Below are positions 18,012 to 28,059 of a DNA stretch of 64,000 nt, in pieces. This stretch comes from Hyphomicrobium nitrativorans NL23. GTDB taxonomy: Bacteria; Pseudomonadota; Alphaproteobacteria; Rhizobiales; Hyphomicrobiaceae. The position numbers and the translations under genes are program-made. Location: NCBI RefSeq assembly GCF_000503895.1, contig NC_022997.1:1570501-1634500 (forward strand), written 5' to 3'. Positions within the stretch are counted from its first letter, which is position 1. The number at the start of each line of letters is the position of its first letter. The notes under the pieces are model-generated. The model ran no database searches. It was given only the letters and a program-made list of their open reading frames with translations, and was not told where the DNA came from.

Positions 18012-18070
18012 GCCGCGCCGCCAGCCGCCAGAAAAACACCGTCGCGAAAGGGTTAGATTTCCTTGCTATC

Positions 18071-19006
18071 GTGCGCCTCTTTTCGGCGCGGGGCCGAAGA
18101 ACTTCGGGTCGGTTTTCAATGGGCACGCTCAGAGCAGCAGCCATTCTCGGCGGTTTTTTTACGCTGACTGTGCCGCTGATGCCGGTACAGGCGGCGCTCT
18201 TGCGCGTCTCGCCGCGCGGCGCGCGGCAGTTTCCCAACTGGTATCATCGCCAGGTGTGCCGGTTGCTGGGCGTGCGGCTCCATATCGAGGGCGAAATCTC
18301 GCCAGATAGGCCGGTGCTGGTGGTGGCCAACCACACGTCGTGGCTCGATATTCCCGTGCTGTCGGCGGTGGCGCCGCTGTCGTTCGTCGCGAAAAAGGAC
18401 GTGGCGCGCTGGCCGTTCGTCTCGACCCTCGCGAAACTGCAGCGGACGGTATTCGTGGATCGCGAGCGGCGGAGCGCGGTCGGCGAGACCACCAATGAAA
18501 TGACGGCGCGGCTTGCGGCGGGCGATGCGGTGGTGCTGTTCGCGGAGGGCACGTCGAGCGACGGCAACCGCGTGCTGCCGTTCAAGACCTCGCTCTTTGC
18601 GGCGGCCAAGCCGCCTGCGAGGGCGGGTGAGCGGCCTTCTGCGCAGGCGGGCTCCGACGTCGTGGTGCAGACGCTTTCGCTCGTCTATACGCGGTTGCAC
18701 GGGGTGCCGATCAATCGGGCCGCGCGCCCCCTCGTCGGCTGGTATGGCGACATGGAGATGCAGTCGCACGCCTGGGCGCTGCTCAAGGCCGGGCCGCTCG
18801 ACGTCTCGATCCGGATCGGTGCGCCCATCCCGCTCGAAGCGTTCGCCGACCGCAAGGATCTGGCGCGGCGCAGCGAGGACGAGATCCGCCGGAATGTGGT
18901 GCAGATTCTGAGGAGCTACCCGCGCGACGCCGAGATCGCGGTGACGCGGCCAGCAGGCGGGTTTGCCGCGGCTTCCGCCTCCGGGGGACGCTCCGTATTC
19001 CGCTGA
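18071..19006 (+). CDS. plsC: 1-acyl-sn-glycerol-3-phosphate acyltransferase (PlsC family)
   Basis: Acyltransferase of phospholipid synthesis that acylates lysophosphatidate at the inner membrane. The catalytic HX4D motif is NHTSWLD (His88, Asp93) and the phosphate-binding block is [10 protein letters not shown] near 157-166. A hydrophobic N-terminal segment (~18-42) anchors it. The start is uncertain: GTG 18071 gives 311 residues and ATG 18119 gives 295; neither has a strong ribosome-binding site. It precedes miaB. Confidence 0.85.
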   Translation: MRLFSARGRRTSGRFSMGTLRAAAILGGFFTLTVPLMPVQAALLRVSPRGARQFPNWYHRQVCRLLGVRLHIEGEISPDRPVLVVANHTSWLDIPVLSAVAPLSFVAKKDVARWPFVSTLAKLQRTVFVDRERRSAVGETTNEMTARLAAGDAVVLFAEGTSSDGNRVLPFKTSLFAAAKPPARAGERPSAQAGSDVVVQTLSLVYTRLHGVPINRAARPLVGWYGDMEMQSHAWALLKAGPLDVSIRIGAPIPLEAFADRKDLARRSEDEIRRNVVQILRSYPRDAEIAVTRPAGGFAAASASGGRSVFR

Positions 19007-19128
19007 GTCGGCCCGGGGGCCAGCCCACGGGATTTCGAGGCGCCGTTAACGCTAAAACGCCAGATGTTTTTCTCAAGCAAGCTCTAAGCCTTCCTGCACA
19101 ATATACTGCGGCTGCTGGACAACGCGGT

Positions 19129-20637
19129 ATGGCAATGCTGCAATGCAGTAACGCGGGGGTGCGGTTGCGCCCAAAATGTGTTACCGCGAGGCAGGCTTCG
19201 AAAGCGTCGAGACGCAGGGACCCGTTGGAAGATCTAGACTCATCGCCTTACGCCGAGACGGCGCCCCAGGCCGGGGCCGCCGACGGTGAGCCCGCGCCTG
19301 CGAAGCGCGTGTTCATCAAGACATTCGGCTGCCAGATGAACGTCTACGATTCCGAACGGATGGGGGAGGCGCTGGCGGCCGAGGGATATGTCGCAACCGA
19401 GAATCCGGCGGACGCCGATCTCGCCATACTGAATACGTGCCACATCCGCGAGAAGGCGGCGGAAAAAGTCTATTCCGATCTCGGCCGGCTGCGCGACATC
19501 AAGAGCGCGCGGGCCGGCGAGGGTAAGGAAACGCGCATCGCGGTCACGGGATGCGTGGCGCAGGCGGAGGGTGCGGAAATCGTCGCCCGCCAGCCGGCCG
19601 TCGATCTCGTCATCGGGCCGCAGAGCTATCACCGGCTACCGGAGCTTCTGACCCGGGTTCGAAGTGGCGAAGGCGGGCTCGTCGAGACGGAGTTTCCCGA
19701 CGAGGATAAGTTCAAAGCGCTGCCGAGCCGCCGGCCGGCGGCGTCGGTTTCGGCTTTCCTCACGGTGCAGGAAGGTTGCGACAAGTTCTGTACGTTCTGC
19801 GTCGTGCCCTATACGCGCGGCATGGAGTTCTCGCGGCCCGTTGCGAGCCTCGTGGACGAGGCGAAACGCCTTGTCGAGCGCGGCGTTCGCGACGTCACGC
19901 TGCTCGGACAGAACGTCAACGGCTATCACGGCGAAGGAGCGGACGGAGGCCCGGCGACGCTTGCGCGGCTGATCCATGAGCTTGCGGCTATCGACGGGCT
20001 CTGGCGCATTCGCTACACGACGAGCCATCCGCGCGACATGAGCGACGATCTCATCGCGGCGCATCGCGACGTGGACAAGCTGATGCCATATCTGCATCTG
20101 CCGTTCCAGGCCGGTTCGGATCGCATTCTCGCAGCCATGAACCGCAAACACACGGTGCGCGAGTACCTCGAACTCATTCAGCGCGTCCGCGATGCGCGGC
20201 CCGACATCGCGCTCTCGACCGACATCATCGTGGGCTTTCCCGGCGAGACGGACGAGGAGTTCGAGGAGACGCTTGCCGTCGTGCGGGACGTCAAGTTCGC
20301 ACATGCGTTCTCGTTCAAATACAGTCCGCGTCCCGGCACGCCTGCGTCCACGATGGATGGGCAGGTTCCGGAAGAGGCCAAGCGCGAGCGGCTCGAACGG
20401 CTTCAGGACGCGATCGACCAGGGGCATGCCGCGTTCAACCTCGCATCGGTGGGACGCACGCTTCCGGTGGTGTTCGAGAAGCCGGGCCGGCGCGAGGGCC
20501 AACTTGTTGGGCGCTCGCCTTATCTTCAGCTCGTTCATGCCGATGCAGGCCCGGAATTGATCGGGCAGATGGTGAATGTGGAGATCCGCGCTGCACGTGC
20601 GAACAGTCTGTCTGGTGTCATCGGTACGTCAGAATGA
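19129..20637 (+). CDS. miaB: tRNA-2-methylthio-N6-dimethylallyladenosine synthase MiaB
   Basis: Radical SAM methylthiotransferase that converts i6A37 to ms2i6A37. From the conserved core ([20 protein letters not shown]) the protein has the UPF0004 domain with three Cys (GCQMN, NTCH, TGC), the radical SAM motif [11 protein letters not shown] with CxxxCxxC, and a C-terminal TRAM domain. The N-terminus is unsure: ATG 19129 yields 502 residues, while a TTG at 19225 with AGGGA just upstream gives a length closer to other MiaB proteins. It heads the miaB-phoH-ybeY-corC-lnt run. Confidence 0.93.
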   Translation: MAMLQCSNAGVRLRPKCVTARQASKASRRRDPLEDLDSSPYAETAPQAGAADGEPAPAKRVFIKTFGCQMNVYDSERMGEALAAEGYVATENPADADLAILNTCHIREKAAEKVYSDLGRLRDIKSARAGEGKETRIAVTGCVAQAEGAEIVARQPAVDLVIGPQSYHRLPELLTRVRSGEGGLVETEFPDEDKFKALPSRRPAASVSAFLTVQEGCDKFCTFCVVPYTRGMEFSRPVASLVDEAKRLVERGVRDVTLLGQNVNGYHGEGADGGPATLARLIHELAAIDGLWRIRYTTSHPRDMSDDLIAAHRDVDKLMPYLHLPFQAGSDRILAAMNRKHTVREYLELIQRVRDARPDIALSTDIIVGFPGETDEEFEETLAVVRDVKFAHAFSFKYSPRPGTPASTMDGQVPEEAKRERLERLQDAIDQGHAAFNLASVGRTLPVVFEKPGRREGQLVGRSPYLQLVHADAGPELIGQMVNVEIRAARANSLSGVIGTSE

Positions 20638-20758
20638 ACCGGGTATGCGCACGAGTGTTGTCGTCTGGCGTTGATTCGACGCCCGGCGGCCTTATTCTAG
20701 GGTCCATTCCGAGGGGACCTGCGATTCGGGTTCTCTCCAGTCTCAGGAGACGCGACGC

Positions 20759-21775
20759 TTGACAGCAATGCGCGGCCAGGCGGCCATAGGTCGGAAGCGA
20801 GTGTCCAAACCCCAGATCCCAACCAAAAGGGTTGTCGTCCCGTTCGAGGACAACCGTTTTCTCACCCGGCTGCTCGGCGAGTTCGATGCCAATCTGGCGC
20901 TTGTCGAGGATCGGCTGGGGATCGAAGCGCATGCGCACGGGAATGTCGTGATCCTCTCGGGTCCCGAGGGCTCGTGCGACATCGCGCGCAGCGTTCTGGA
21001 ACAACTTTACGAACGCGTGTCGCGCGGCGAGGCGGTGGGGGCTGGCGATTTCGACGGGCTGATCCGTCATTCCCGGCAGGAGGGGCCGTCGTCCGACGGG
21101 CAGGCGCAGATCGCGACGCGCCGGCGTGTCGTCAAGGCGCGGACGCCGACGCAGAGCACCTATATCCGCGCGCTCGAAGACACCGATCTCGTGTTCGGCA
21201 TCGGTCCGGCGGGCACGGGCAAGACCTATCTCGCCGTCGCGTTCGCGGCGCAGTGCCTGGAGCGCGGGCTCGTCGAGCGTATTATCCTTTCGCGCCCTGC
21301 GGTGGAGGCGGGCGAGCGTCTCGGCTTCCTGCCCGGAGATATGCGCGAGAAGGTCGATCCTTATTTGCGGCCGCTTTACGATGCGCTGTACGACGTGCTT
21401 TCTCCCGAAAAGGTGGAGCGCGATCTCGAACAGGGCGTCATCGAGATTGCGCCGCTTGCCTTCATGCGCGGGCGTACGCTCGCCAACGCCTTCGTCATTC
21501 TGGACGAAGCGCAGAACACGACGTCGATGCAGATGAAAATGTTTCTGACGCGTCTCGGCGAAAACTCGAAGATGATCATCACCGGAGATCCTTCGCAGAT
21601 CGATTTGCCGCCGGGAATGACGTCTGGGTTGGAGGAAGCCGTGGCGCTGCTCGACGGCGTGCCCGGCATTACGGCCGTGCGTTTCCGGAACCAGGACGTG
21701 GTGCGCCGCGATCTGGTCGCGCGCATTGTGGCGGCCTACGACCGCGCCGGGCCGGGGAAGCCGCCCCATGCCTGA
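20759..21775 (+). CDS. PhoH family ATPase
   Basis: 338 residues, PhoH/PhoL type. The Walker A motif is GPAGTGKT at 149-156 and Walker B is FVILDEAQN near 244-252, with an RNA-binding-like region in the N-terminal ~120 residues. The family is tied to YbeY and rRNA maturation through gene linkage. TTG 20759 has AGGAGA eight bases upstream; ATG 20768 is three codons in. The stop overlaps the ybeY start by eight bases. Confidence 0.9.
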   Translation: MTAMRGQAAIGRKRVSKPQIPTKRVVVPFEDNRFLTRLLGEFDANLALVEDRLGIEAHAHGNVVILSGPEGSCDIARSVLEQLYERVSRGEAVGAGDFDGLIRHSRQEGPSSDGQAQIATRRRVVKARTPTQSTYIRALEDTDLVFGIGPAGTGKTYLAVAFAAQCLERGLVERIILSRPAVEAGERLGFLPGDMREKVDPYLRPLYDALYDVLSPEKVERDLEQGVIEIAPLAFMRGRTLANAFVILDEAQNTTSMQMKMFLTRLGENSKMIITGDPSQIDLPPGMTSGLEEAVALLDGVPGITAVRFRNQDVVRRDLVARIVAAYDRAGPGKPPHA

Positions 21776-22328
21776 CGAACCTGACAGTCGACGAAGTCTC
21801 ACCGAGAGTACGCCCGGCGCTGCTCTCTGGCTCTCGCTCGACATCGTTCACGAAGCGGAAAGCTGGGGCAGTGTCGACGGCCTAGAGCCGCTGATCGAGG
21901 AGGCGGGGCGCGCGCTTGCGGCCGCACCGCGTTTCTCGCATTTCACGCCCGCGGAAGCCTGTATCGCGCTTGCCGACGATGCCGCTGTGCACGAACTCAA
22001 TCTTCGCTATCGCGGCAAGGACAAGCCGACCAACGTTCTCTCGTTCCCGGCCACTCCGATGGGCCATCCATCGGAGGATGTGGCGCCGCGTGCGCTGGGC
22101 GATCTCGTGCTTGCGCATGAGACGCTCGTGCGCGAGGCCGCCGAGCAGGGCATTCCGCTTGCGCATCACCTGCAACACCTCGTCATCCACGGCCTTCTGC
22201 ATCTGCTCGGCTACGATCACGAAACGGAGCGGCAAGCGGAGGAGATGGAAGCGATGGAGGTGGAGATACTCGCCAGTCTCGGCATTCCCAATCCCTATCT
22301 AGATGAAACAAACCCGATTGCATCATGA
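21768..22328 (+). CDS. ybeY: Endoribonuclease YbeY
   Basis: 186 residues. The zinc site HGLLHLLGYDH is at 141-151, with His141, His145 and His151 as ligands. YbeY acts in 16S rRNA 3' maturation and 70S quality control. ATG 21768 overlaps the phoH stop, and its own stop overlaps the next start (ATGA). The upstream in-frame start at 21726 lies inside phoH and is not needed. Confidence 0.94.
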   Translation: MPDEPDSRRSLTESTPGAALWLSLDIVHEAESWGSVDGLEPLIEEAGRALAAAPRFSHFTPAEACIALADDAAVHELNLRYRGKDKPTNVLSFPATPMGHPSEDVAPRALGDLVLAHETLVREAAEQGIPLAHHLQHLVIHGLLHLLGYDHETERQAEEMEAMEVEILASLGIPNPYLDETNPIAS

Positions 22329-23425
22329 CCAGTAACGACGAACAGACCGACGACGCCGCAACGCTTTCCGGCGATCGACCTTCCATGCGCGAAAGCGCGA
22401 GCGGATGGCTGCATCAGATCTGGGCCCGGCTCGGGCTCGGGGAGCAGCTCTCGCTGCGCGAGAAGCTCGAAGTGCTGCTGAAGGAAGAGGCGAAGGTCAC
22501 GGGAGAGTTCTCGCCCGAAGAGCTCAACATGCTTGGCGGGTTGCTGCGGTTCGGCGGGTCGCGCGTGGACGAGGTGATGGTGCCGCGCACCGACATCGTG
22601 GCCATCGAGGAAATGCAATCGCTTGGCGATCTGATCCTGCTGTTCGAGGAGTCGGGCGTTTCGCGTATTCCGATCTATCACGAGACGCTCGACGATCCGC
22701 GCGGCATGATCCACATCAAGGATCTGTTTCGCTGGGTTTCGGCCGAGGTTGCGGGCCGGGCATTGCGCGCGCCGACGAAGCAGCGGAGCGGGGAACCCGA
22801 AGGCGCGCTTGCAGGAGATGCGCTGGCGGACGGCGATGCCAAGGACGATGCCGTACAGGACGCGACAACGCAGGGCGAGCCGGCGAAGCCGGATTTGAGC
22901 CGTCTCGACATGTCGCGCCCCATCGCGGTGCTCAAGCTCAAGAAGCCGGTGCTTTACGTGCCGCCCTCGATGCCCGCCATGAACCTTCTCGTGCGGATGC
23001 AGGCTACGCGGATTCACATGGCTCTCGTCGTGGACGAGTACGGCGGGACCGACGGCCTCGTGACCATCGAGGACCTGGTCGAGCAGATCGTGGGCGACAT
23101 CGAGGACGAGCACGACGAAGAAGAGGCGGATCTCATTCTGGAGGATCCGAGGCTCGGGCTCGTGGCATCGGGCCGAGCTCCGGTCGAAGATCTCGAAGAG
23201 CGGCTTGGCTTCAAGTTTCTGACGGCCGAAGAGGAGGCGGAGATCGACACGCTCGGCGGGCTCGTGTTCTCCATCGTCGGGCGGGTGCCAGCGCGCGGTG
23301 AGTTGATCCGTCATTCGTCGGGCGTCGAGTTCGAAGTGCTGGACGCCGATCCCCGGCGCGTCAAGCGGCTCAAGATCCACGTTCCTCCCACGCCGCCATC
23401 CGACAACGGTCATGCGGCCGGCTGA
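22325..23425 (+). CDS. Hemolysin/CorC-type CBS-domain protein
   Basis: 366 residues without membrane segments: a CBS pair (DEVMVPRTDIVAIEEMQS near 79-96 opening the first, MNLLVRMQATRIHMALVVDEYGG in the second) and a C-terminal CorC_HlyC domain near 275-355. The CBS pair is split by a ~50-residue Gln/Ala/Asp-rich insert at ~160-200 that is unusual for CorC and likely a disordered loop. The family is associated with Mg/Co efflux. The position between ybeY and lnt is conserved widely. It overlaps the lnt start by 14 bases. Confidence 0.88.
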   Translation: MTSNDEQTDDAATLSGDRPSMRESASGWLHQIWARLGLGEQLSLREKLEVLLKEEAKVTGEFSPEELNMLGGLLRFGGSRVDEVMVPRTDIVAIEEMQSLGDLILLFEESGVSRIPIYHETLDDPRGMIHIKDLFRWVSAEVAGRALRAPTKQRSGEPEGALAGDALADGDAKDDAVQDATTQGEPAKPDLSRLDMSRPIAVLKLKKPVLYVPPSMPAMNLLVRMQATRIHMALVVDEYGGTDGLVTIEDLVEQIVGDIEDEHDEEEADLILEDPRLGLVASGRAPVEDLEERLGFKFLTAEEEAEIDTLGGLVFSIVGRVPARGELIRHSSGVEFEVLDADPRRVKRLKIHVPPTPPSDNGHAAG

Positions 23426-25082
23426 CGCTCACGCGGCCGCGGGAGATCGCCTCGGCGGATGGCGCGAAGCGGTGATCCACGCAACGGGGTGGAGACGGCC
23501 CGCGCTCGCGTTCGTGGCGGGTGGGCTTTCGAACCTCGCCATGGCGCCGTTCTTTCTGGCGCCGGTGCTGTTTCTGACGCTTCCCGTTCTCGTCTGGCTG
23601 ATCGACGGCGCAACGGATGCGGAGCGCGGCACGCGGGCCGCTCTGTTCGCTGCCGCGCGCGCGGGCTGGTGGTTCGGCTTCGGCTATTTCCTGTTCGGTC
23701 TGTTCTGGATCGGCGAAGCGTTTCTGGTCGAAGCCGATACCTTCGGCTGGATGCTGCCGTTCGCCGTCACGCTGATGCCTGCGGGCCTCGCGCTGTTCTG
23801 GGCCGCTGCCGCTGCCGCTGCGCGTGTGTTCTGGCGTCCCGGTGCGGTGCGGCTCGTCTTGCTGGCGCTCTCGCTTGGGATCGTCGAGTGGCTGAGGGGG
23901 CATATCCTCACGGGCTTTCCGTGGAACGTGCTCGGCTATGCGCTGACGTGGCCGCTCTCGATGATGCAGAGCGCGGGACTCGTCGGCATTTACACGCTGA
24001 CGCTTCTGGCCGTCTTGGTGTTTGCCGCCCCGCTGGTCATGGCGGCGGATGCAATCGCGGGCGTGCCGCGCCGCCGGGCGGGCTTTCGTGCGCTTCTGAT
24101 TACGGCGGTGCCGCTTGCGCTGCTGGCTGCTTACGGCACCGTGCGGCTTGCGACGGCGCCTTCGGATCGTGTCGAGGGCGTCGTGCTTCGCATCGTGCAA
24201 CCGAGCGTTCCGCAACGCGAGAAATGGCAGGCCGACAAGCAAGCGGTCATCTTCAAGGATCATCTCGATCTGTCGTTGACCGATCCTGCGGGCAAGCGGG
24301 ACGATCTCGTGGGCGTGACGCATGTCGTGTGGCCCGAGGCTGCCATGCCGTTTCTGCCGCTCGAACGTCCCGAGGCGCTGGCTGCGATCGGCGACATGCT
24401 GCCCGACGGTGTGCATCTCTTGACGGGTGCGCTTCGGCGCGAGCCGGCCGAAGACGGCGTGGGCGATGTGCGCGGGCATCCCTTCCGTGCGTTCAACAGT
24501 CTGATGGTGTTCGACGGTGACGGCGCGCTTGCCGGTCTCTACGACAAGACGCATCTGGTTCCTTTCGGGGAGTACCTGCCCTGGCAAGCTACGCTTGAGG
24601 CCATCGGTCTGGAGCAGCTCACGCGGATGCGCGGGGGATTTACGGAAGGGTCAACACCGCGGCCGGCGCTTGATGTGCCGGGACTGCCGGTGGTGGGCGG
24701 GCTCATCTGCTACGAGGCGATTTTCCCCGGTGTCGGGCGGAAGAGCACGGAGCGGCCCGGCCTGCTGCTCAACGTGACCAACGACGGGTGGTTCGGCAGT
24801 ACGACCGGCCCCTATCAGCACTTCCATCAGGCGCGGGTGCGGGCCGTCGAAGAGGGGTTGCCGCTGATCCGGGCGGCCAACAACGGGATTTCGGCGGTGA
24901 TCGATGCGAACGGGCGGATCGTCGCGCGGCTTGGTCTCAACGAGAGAGGCACGTTGGACAGTTCCCTCCCACGCGCGCATAACCGCCCACTCTATGCCAT
25001 GTGGGGCGACATTATTTTTCTTGTCGCTGGGTTGTTGCTGGCTGCTACACTTGCGCCCTCATTAAAAGCGGTCCGGCGTTGA
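23412..25082 (+). CDS. lnt: Apolipoprotein N-acyltransferase
   Basis: 556 residues: about eight membrane helices and a C-N hydrolase domain. Catalytic triad positions are Glu309 (VWPEAAMPF), Lys379 (YDKTHLVPFGEYLP) and Cys433 (LICYEAIFP). Lnt adds the third acyl chain to lipoproteins at the periplasmic face of the inner membrane. The ATG at 23412 lies inside the end of the CorC-like gene. Confidence 0.95.
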   Translation: MRPADAHAAAGDRLGGWREAVIHATGWRRPALAFVAGGLSNLAMAPFFLAPVLFLTLPVLVWLIDGATDAERGTRAALFAAARAGWWFGFGYFLFGLFWIGEAFLVEADTFGWMLPFAVTLMPAGLALFWAAAAAAARVFWRPGAVRLVLLALSLGIVEWLRGHILTGFPWNVLGYALTWPLSMMQSAGLVGIYTLTLLAVLVFAAPLVMAADAIAGVPRRRAGFRALLITAVPLALLAAYGTVRLATAPSDRVEGVVLRIVQPSVPQREKWQADKQAVIFKDHLDLSLTDPAGKRDDLVGVTHVVWPEAAMPFLPLERPEALAAIGDMLPDGVHLLTGALRREPAEDGVGDVRGHPFRAFNSLMVFDGDGALAGLYDKTHLVPFGEYLPWQATLEAIGLEQLTRMRGGFTEGSTPRPALDVPGLPVVGGLICYEAIFPGVGRKSTERPGLLLNVTNDGWFGSTTGPYQHFHQARVRAVEEGLPLIRAANNGISAVIDANGRIVARLGLNERGTLDSSLPRAHNRPLYAMWGDIIFLVAGLLLAATLAPSLKAVRR

Positions 25083-25276
25083 GCCGTGTTCAGTACGGGG
25101 TCTTGCTTACGAGGTTCCCACCCGGGACATCCTGTCGCGACGTCTCGTGACTGACCTGTTTGTTCGATGCTTTCATCCTAAGATTGCGTAAAATAACTTT
25201 CATGCGGGTCAAAGTTGGCCGTCTTGATTGGGTTTGAATACGCAGTGACAGTGCGTCCAAGACGGGCTGAAAGGAC

Positions 25277-25759
25277 ATGGGAGCGCGTAAAAGTATGGCA
25301 AAGTACGGTCAGGGTGGGGACGACGAGGGTGATATTGAGCGCAGCTCTCGCAAGCCGAACCCAATCGATGCGCATGTCGGAACGCGCGTGCGGCTCAGGC
25401 GTATGCTGCTCGGCATGAGCCAGGAAAAGCTCGGCGAGCATCTTGGGCTCACGTTCCAGCAGGTTCAAAAATACGAAAAGGGCGTCAATCGGATTGGGGC
25501 GAGCCGGCTGTTCGATTTGGCGCGTGTGCTCGGCGTTCCGGTGCAGTTCTTCTACGATCAGGCACCTGCGGATGCGGTCGATGCCGGACCGGCTCCGGGT
25601 TTCGCCGAACAGCCGACGGAAAGTTACGTCCTCGAATTTCTTTCAACGCGTGAGGGCCTTGAGCTCAACAAGGCGTTCGTGAAGATCGCGGACTCGAAGG
25701 TGCGACGGTCTGTCGTCGATCTCGTGCGTTCGCTGGGAGGCGAGGAAGATTACGGTTGA
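25277..25759 (+). CDS. praR: XRE-family regulator, PraR-like
   Basis: 160 residues. A helix-turn-helix of the XRE/Cro class lies at ~36-90 (RLRRMLLGMSQEKLGEHLGL then TFQQVQKYEKGVNRI), with a short C-terminal region ending FVKIADSKVRRSVVDLVRSL. Rhizobial PraR proteins have this size and structure, lie between lnt and metK, and repress adhesion/biofilm genes and, in Azorhizobium, reb genes. The symbol rests on family and position. A start at ATG 25295 would give 154 residues. Confidence 0.8.
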   Translation: MGARKSMAKYGQGGDDEGDIERSSRKPNPIDAHVGTRVRLRRMLLGMSQEKLGEHLGLTFQQVQKYEKGVNRIGASRLFDLARVLGVPVQFFYDQAPADAVDAGPAPGFAEQPTESYVLEFLSTREGLELNKAFVKIADSKVRRSVVDLVRSLGGEEDYG

Positions 25760-25913
25760 GGCGCGTTTATAGGCTGACGGAATCGTAGCGCAATTTTCGC
25801 GGCTTGCGCTGTTTCATCTAAGCTTTTCACCCCCGCGGCCTTGACCCGCCTTGCCAAAACTGTAACACACGGCCCGAATTTCAGGCATTAGCGCGAGATC
25901 GAAGGGGGCCAGG

Positions 25914-27116
25914 GTGGCACGCCAGTCGTTTCTGTTCACGAGCGAGTCCGTTTCCGAGGGGCATCCGGATAAAGTCTGCGATCGTATCTCCGACGAGATC
26001 GTCGATCTGTTTTATCGCGAAGGGCCCAAGGCCGGCCTCGATCCGTGGATCATCCGCGCTGCGTGCGAAACTCTCGCCACAACCAACAAGGTGGTGATCG
26101 CGGGCGAGACCCGTGGGCCCAATACCGTGACGAAGGATTGGATCGCGCACGTGGCGCGCATGGCCATCCGCGACATCGGCTATGAGCAGGACGGTTTCCA
26201 CTGGGAAACGGCCGACATCGAAGTGCTGCTCCACCCGCAGTCCGCGGACATCGCGCAGGGCGTGGATGCCCAGCAGCCGGCCAATCAGGAAGAAGGCGCG
26301 GGCGACCAGGGCATCATGTTCGGCTATGCGTGCCAGGAAACGCCCGAGCTGATGCCGGCTCCGATCTATTACAGCCACAAGATCCTGGAAGACCTCGCGG
26401 TCGCCCGGAAGGCGCGCAACGGCGACGCGGCGAAGCTCGGGCCCGATTCGAAGAGCCAGGTGACGGTGCGTTACGAGAACGGAAAACCCGTCGGCGTGAC
26501 GCAGATCGTCGTTTCGCATCAGCATGTCGTCGAGAATCTTTCGTCCAACGACGTGCGTGGCATCATCGAGCCGTTCGTGCGCGAAGCCCTTCCCGAGGGC
26601 TGGATCAGCCGCGACACGATCTGGCACATCAACCCGACGGGCAAGTTCTTCATCGGCGGGCCCGACGGGGATACCGGGCTTACGGGCCGTAAGATCATCG
26701 TGGACACCTATGGTGGTGCTGCGCCCCACGGCGGCGGCGCGTTCTCCGGCAAGGACCCGACGAAGGTGGACCGTTCGGCCGCGTATGCCGCGCGCTATCT
26801 CGCGAAGAACGTTGTGGCGGCCGGTCTTGCGGACCGCTGTACGATCCAGCTTTCGTACGCCATCGGCGTTGCGCGTCCGCTCTCGATCTACGTGGACACC
26901 CACGGCACCGGCAAGGTGGACGAGGCTGCCATCGAGGCCGCGCTTGCAAAGTCCATGGATCTGACGCCGCGCGGCATTCGCCAGCACCTCGACCTCAACA
27001 AGCCGATCTTTGCCCGGACCTCGGCTTACGGTCATTTCGGCCGCAAGCCGGACAACGACGGCGGCTTCTCGTGGGAGAAGACGGATCTCGCGGACGCCAT
27101 CAAGAAGGCGGTCTGA
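25914..27116 (+). CDS. metK: S-adenosylmethionine synthase
   Basis: 400 residues from GTG 25914, preceded by GAAGGGGG at 25901-25908. The N-terminal [12 protein letters not shown] at ~11-22, the ATP motif GAGDQG near 130-135 and the phosphate loop [16 protein letters not shown] near 280-295 are all present. It makes SAM from methionine and ATP. I see no known SAM riboswitch in the ~150 bases upstream. Confidence 0.96.
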   Translation: MARQSFLFTSESVSEGHPDKVCDRISDEIVDLFYREGPKAGLDPWIIRAACETLATTNKVVIAGETRGPNTVTKDWIAHVARMAIRDIGYEQDGFHWETADIEVLLHPQSADIAQGVDAQQPANQEEGAGDQGIMFGYACQETPELMPAPIYYSHKILEDLAVARKARNGDAAKLGPDSKSQVTVRYENGKPVGVTQIVVSHQHVVENLSSNDVRGIIEPFVREALPEGWISRDTIWHINPTGKFFIGGPDGDTGLTGRKIIVDTYGGAAPHGGGAFSGKDPTKVDRSAAYAARYLAKNVVAAGLADRCTIQLSYAIGVARPLSIYVDTHGTGKVDEAAIEAALAKSMDLTPRGIRQHLDLNKPIFARTSAYGHFGRKPDNDGGFSWEKTDLADAIKKAV

Positions 27117-27132
27117 GGAGAGCTGGGCGCGT

Positions 27133-27202
27133 CGCCCCCTCACCTGGACGCGATCTGCCGGTCGCGTCCGACCTCTCCCCACAGGGGAAAAGTAAGGGGG
27201 CG
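27133..27202. repeat. Foldable 70-bp intergenic repeat element
   Basis: Between metK and trmB. Ends pair perfectly (CGCCCCCT 27133-27140 / AGGGGGCG 27195-27202), enclosing a hairpin GGACGCGA (27146-27153) / TCGCGTCC (27162-27169) and a CCCC-ACA-GGGG hairpin at 27177-27187. The CCCCTCACC...CGACCTCTCCCC wording resembles a palindromic element family scattered in alphaproteobacterial genomes. It may also end the metK transcript. Confidence 0.6.
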
Positions 27203-27220
27203 GCTTGATGCGAGCCCACA

Positions 27221-27937
27221 ATGGCCATGAGCGAGCGCGACGTCCCGCCGGAAGTCCAGTTTGCCGATATCCGATCCTTCGGGCGGCGGCGGGGGCGTAA
27301 GCTCAGCGGGCGTCAGGCGTCGCTGCTTACCGACCTGCTGCCGCGGGTTTCGGTCGATCTCGGTCAGCCGGCGCCTGCCGACCCCACGCAGCTCTTTTCG
27401 CCGGGAACGTCGGCGGTTTGGCTGGAGATCGGGTTTGGCGGCGCCGAGCATCTTATCTGGCAGGCGCGTGCGAACCCGAACGTCGGCTTCATCGGATGCG
27501 AGCCGTTCGAGGACGGGATCGTGAAAGCGCTGACGGCCATCGATGCCGATGGCATCGGCAACCTGAAGCTCTGGGGCGACGATGTGCGACCCTTGCTGCG
27601 GTGGTTGCCGGACGCCTCGCTCGGGCGGGTGTTCATGCTTTTTCCCGACCCGTGGCCAAAGGCGCGCCATCAGAAGCGGCGGCTGTTTTCGGCGTCTTTG
27701 CTGACCGAACTCGCGCGCGTGATGCTGCCGGGGGCGGAGCTTCGCCTTGCGACCGACATCGGCGATTATGCGCGAACGGCGCTTTTGGCGGTGGCCGAGA
27801 CGCCCGTGTTTAAGTGGACTGCGGAAAACCCGGACGATTGGCGGGTGCGGCCCGACGACTGGCCGGGGACGCGGTATGAAGCCAAAGCCGTGCGTGAAGG
27901 GCGCCGACGTTATTACTTCCGATTTGCCCGGCGTTGA
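27221..27937 (+). CDS. trmB: tRNA (guanine-N7-)-methyltransferase
   Basis: 238 residues. SAM motif I EIGFGGAEHL near 67-76, GCEPFEDGIVKAL near 91-103 and LFPDPWPKARHQKRRLF near 138-154, the last being the TrmB signature. It forms m7G46 in tRNA. The start may be ATG 27227 rather than 27221. Confidence 0.94.
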   Translation: MAMSERDVPPEVQFADIRSFGRRRGRKLSGRQASLLTDLLPRVSVDLGQPAPADPTQLFSPGTSAVWLEIGFGGAEHLIWQARANPNVGFIGCEPFEDGIVKALTAIDADGIGNLKLWGDDVRPLLRWLPDASLGRVFMLFPDPWPKARHQKRRLFSASLLTELARVMLPGAELRLATDIGDYARTALLAVAETPVFKWTAENPDDWRVRPDDWPGTRYEAKAVREGRRRYYFRFARR

Positions 27938-28001
27938 CCCGAACTATTGCCGGTAAGGCTTCATCTGCCCAGATGAGTGCCTGAAAATGGCGCAAACGCC
28001 C

Positions 28002-28030
28002 TTGCAACGCCTGTCATCTTCACGTAGTAT
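28002..28030 (+). promoter_or_regulatory. Sigma-70-type promoter for the rimP-nusA operon
   Basis: TTGCAA (28002-28007), 17-base spacer, TAGTAT (28025-28030). Transcription would begin near 28037, about 23 bases before a terminator hairpin. Confidence 0.6.
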
Positions 28031-28059
28031 TCAGCTGCTCATGATCATCTCAACTCATT

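Noticed and set aside
23370-24587. 405-codon minus-strand frame opposite lnt
   Set aside because: Arg/His/Gln-rich antisense of lnt with no recognisable motif.
25760-25913. SAM riboswitch upstream of metK
   Set aside because: I could not find the conserved SAM-II core or another known SAM aptamer pattern.
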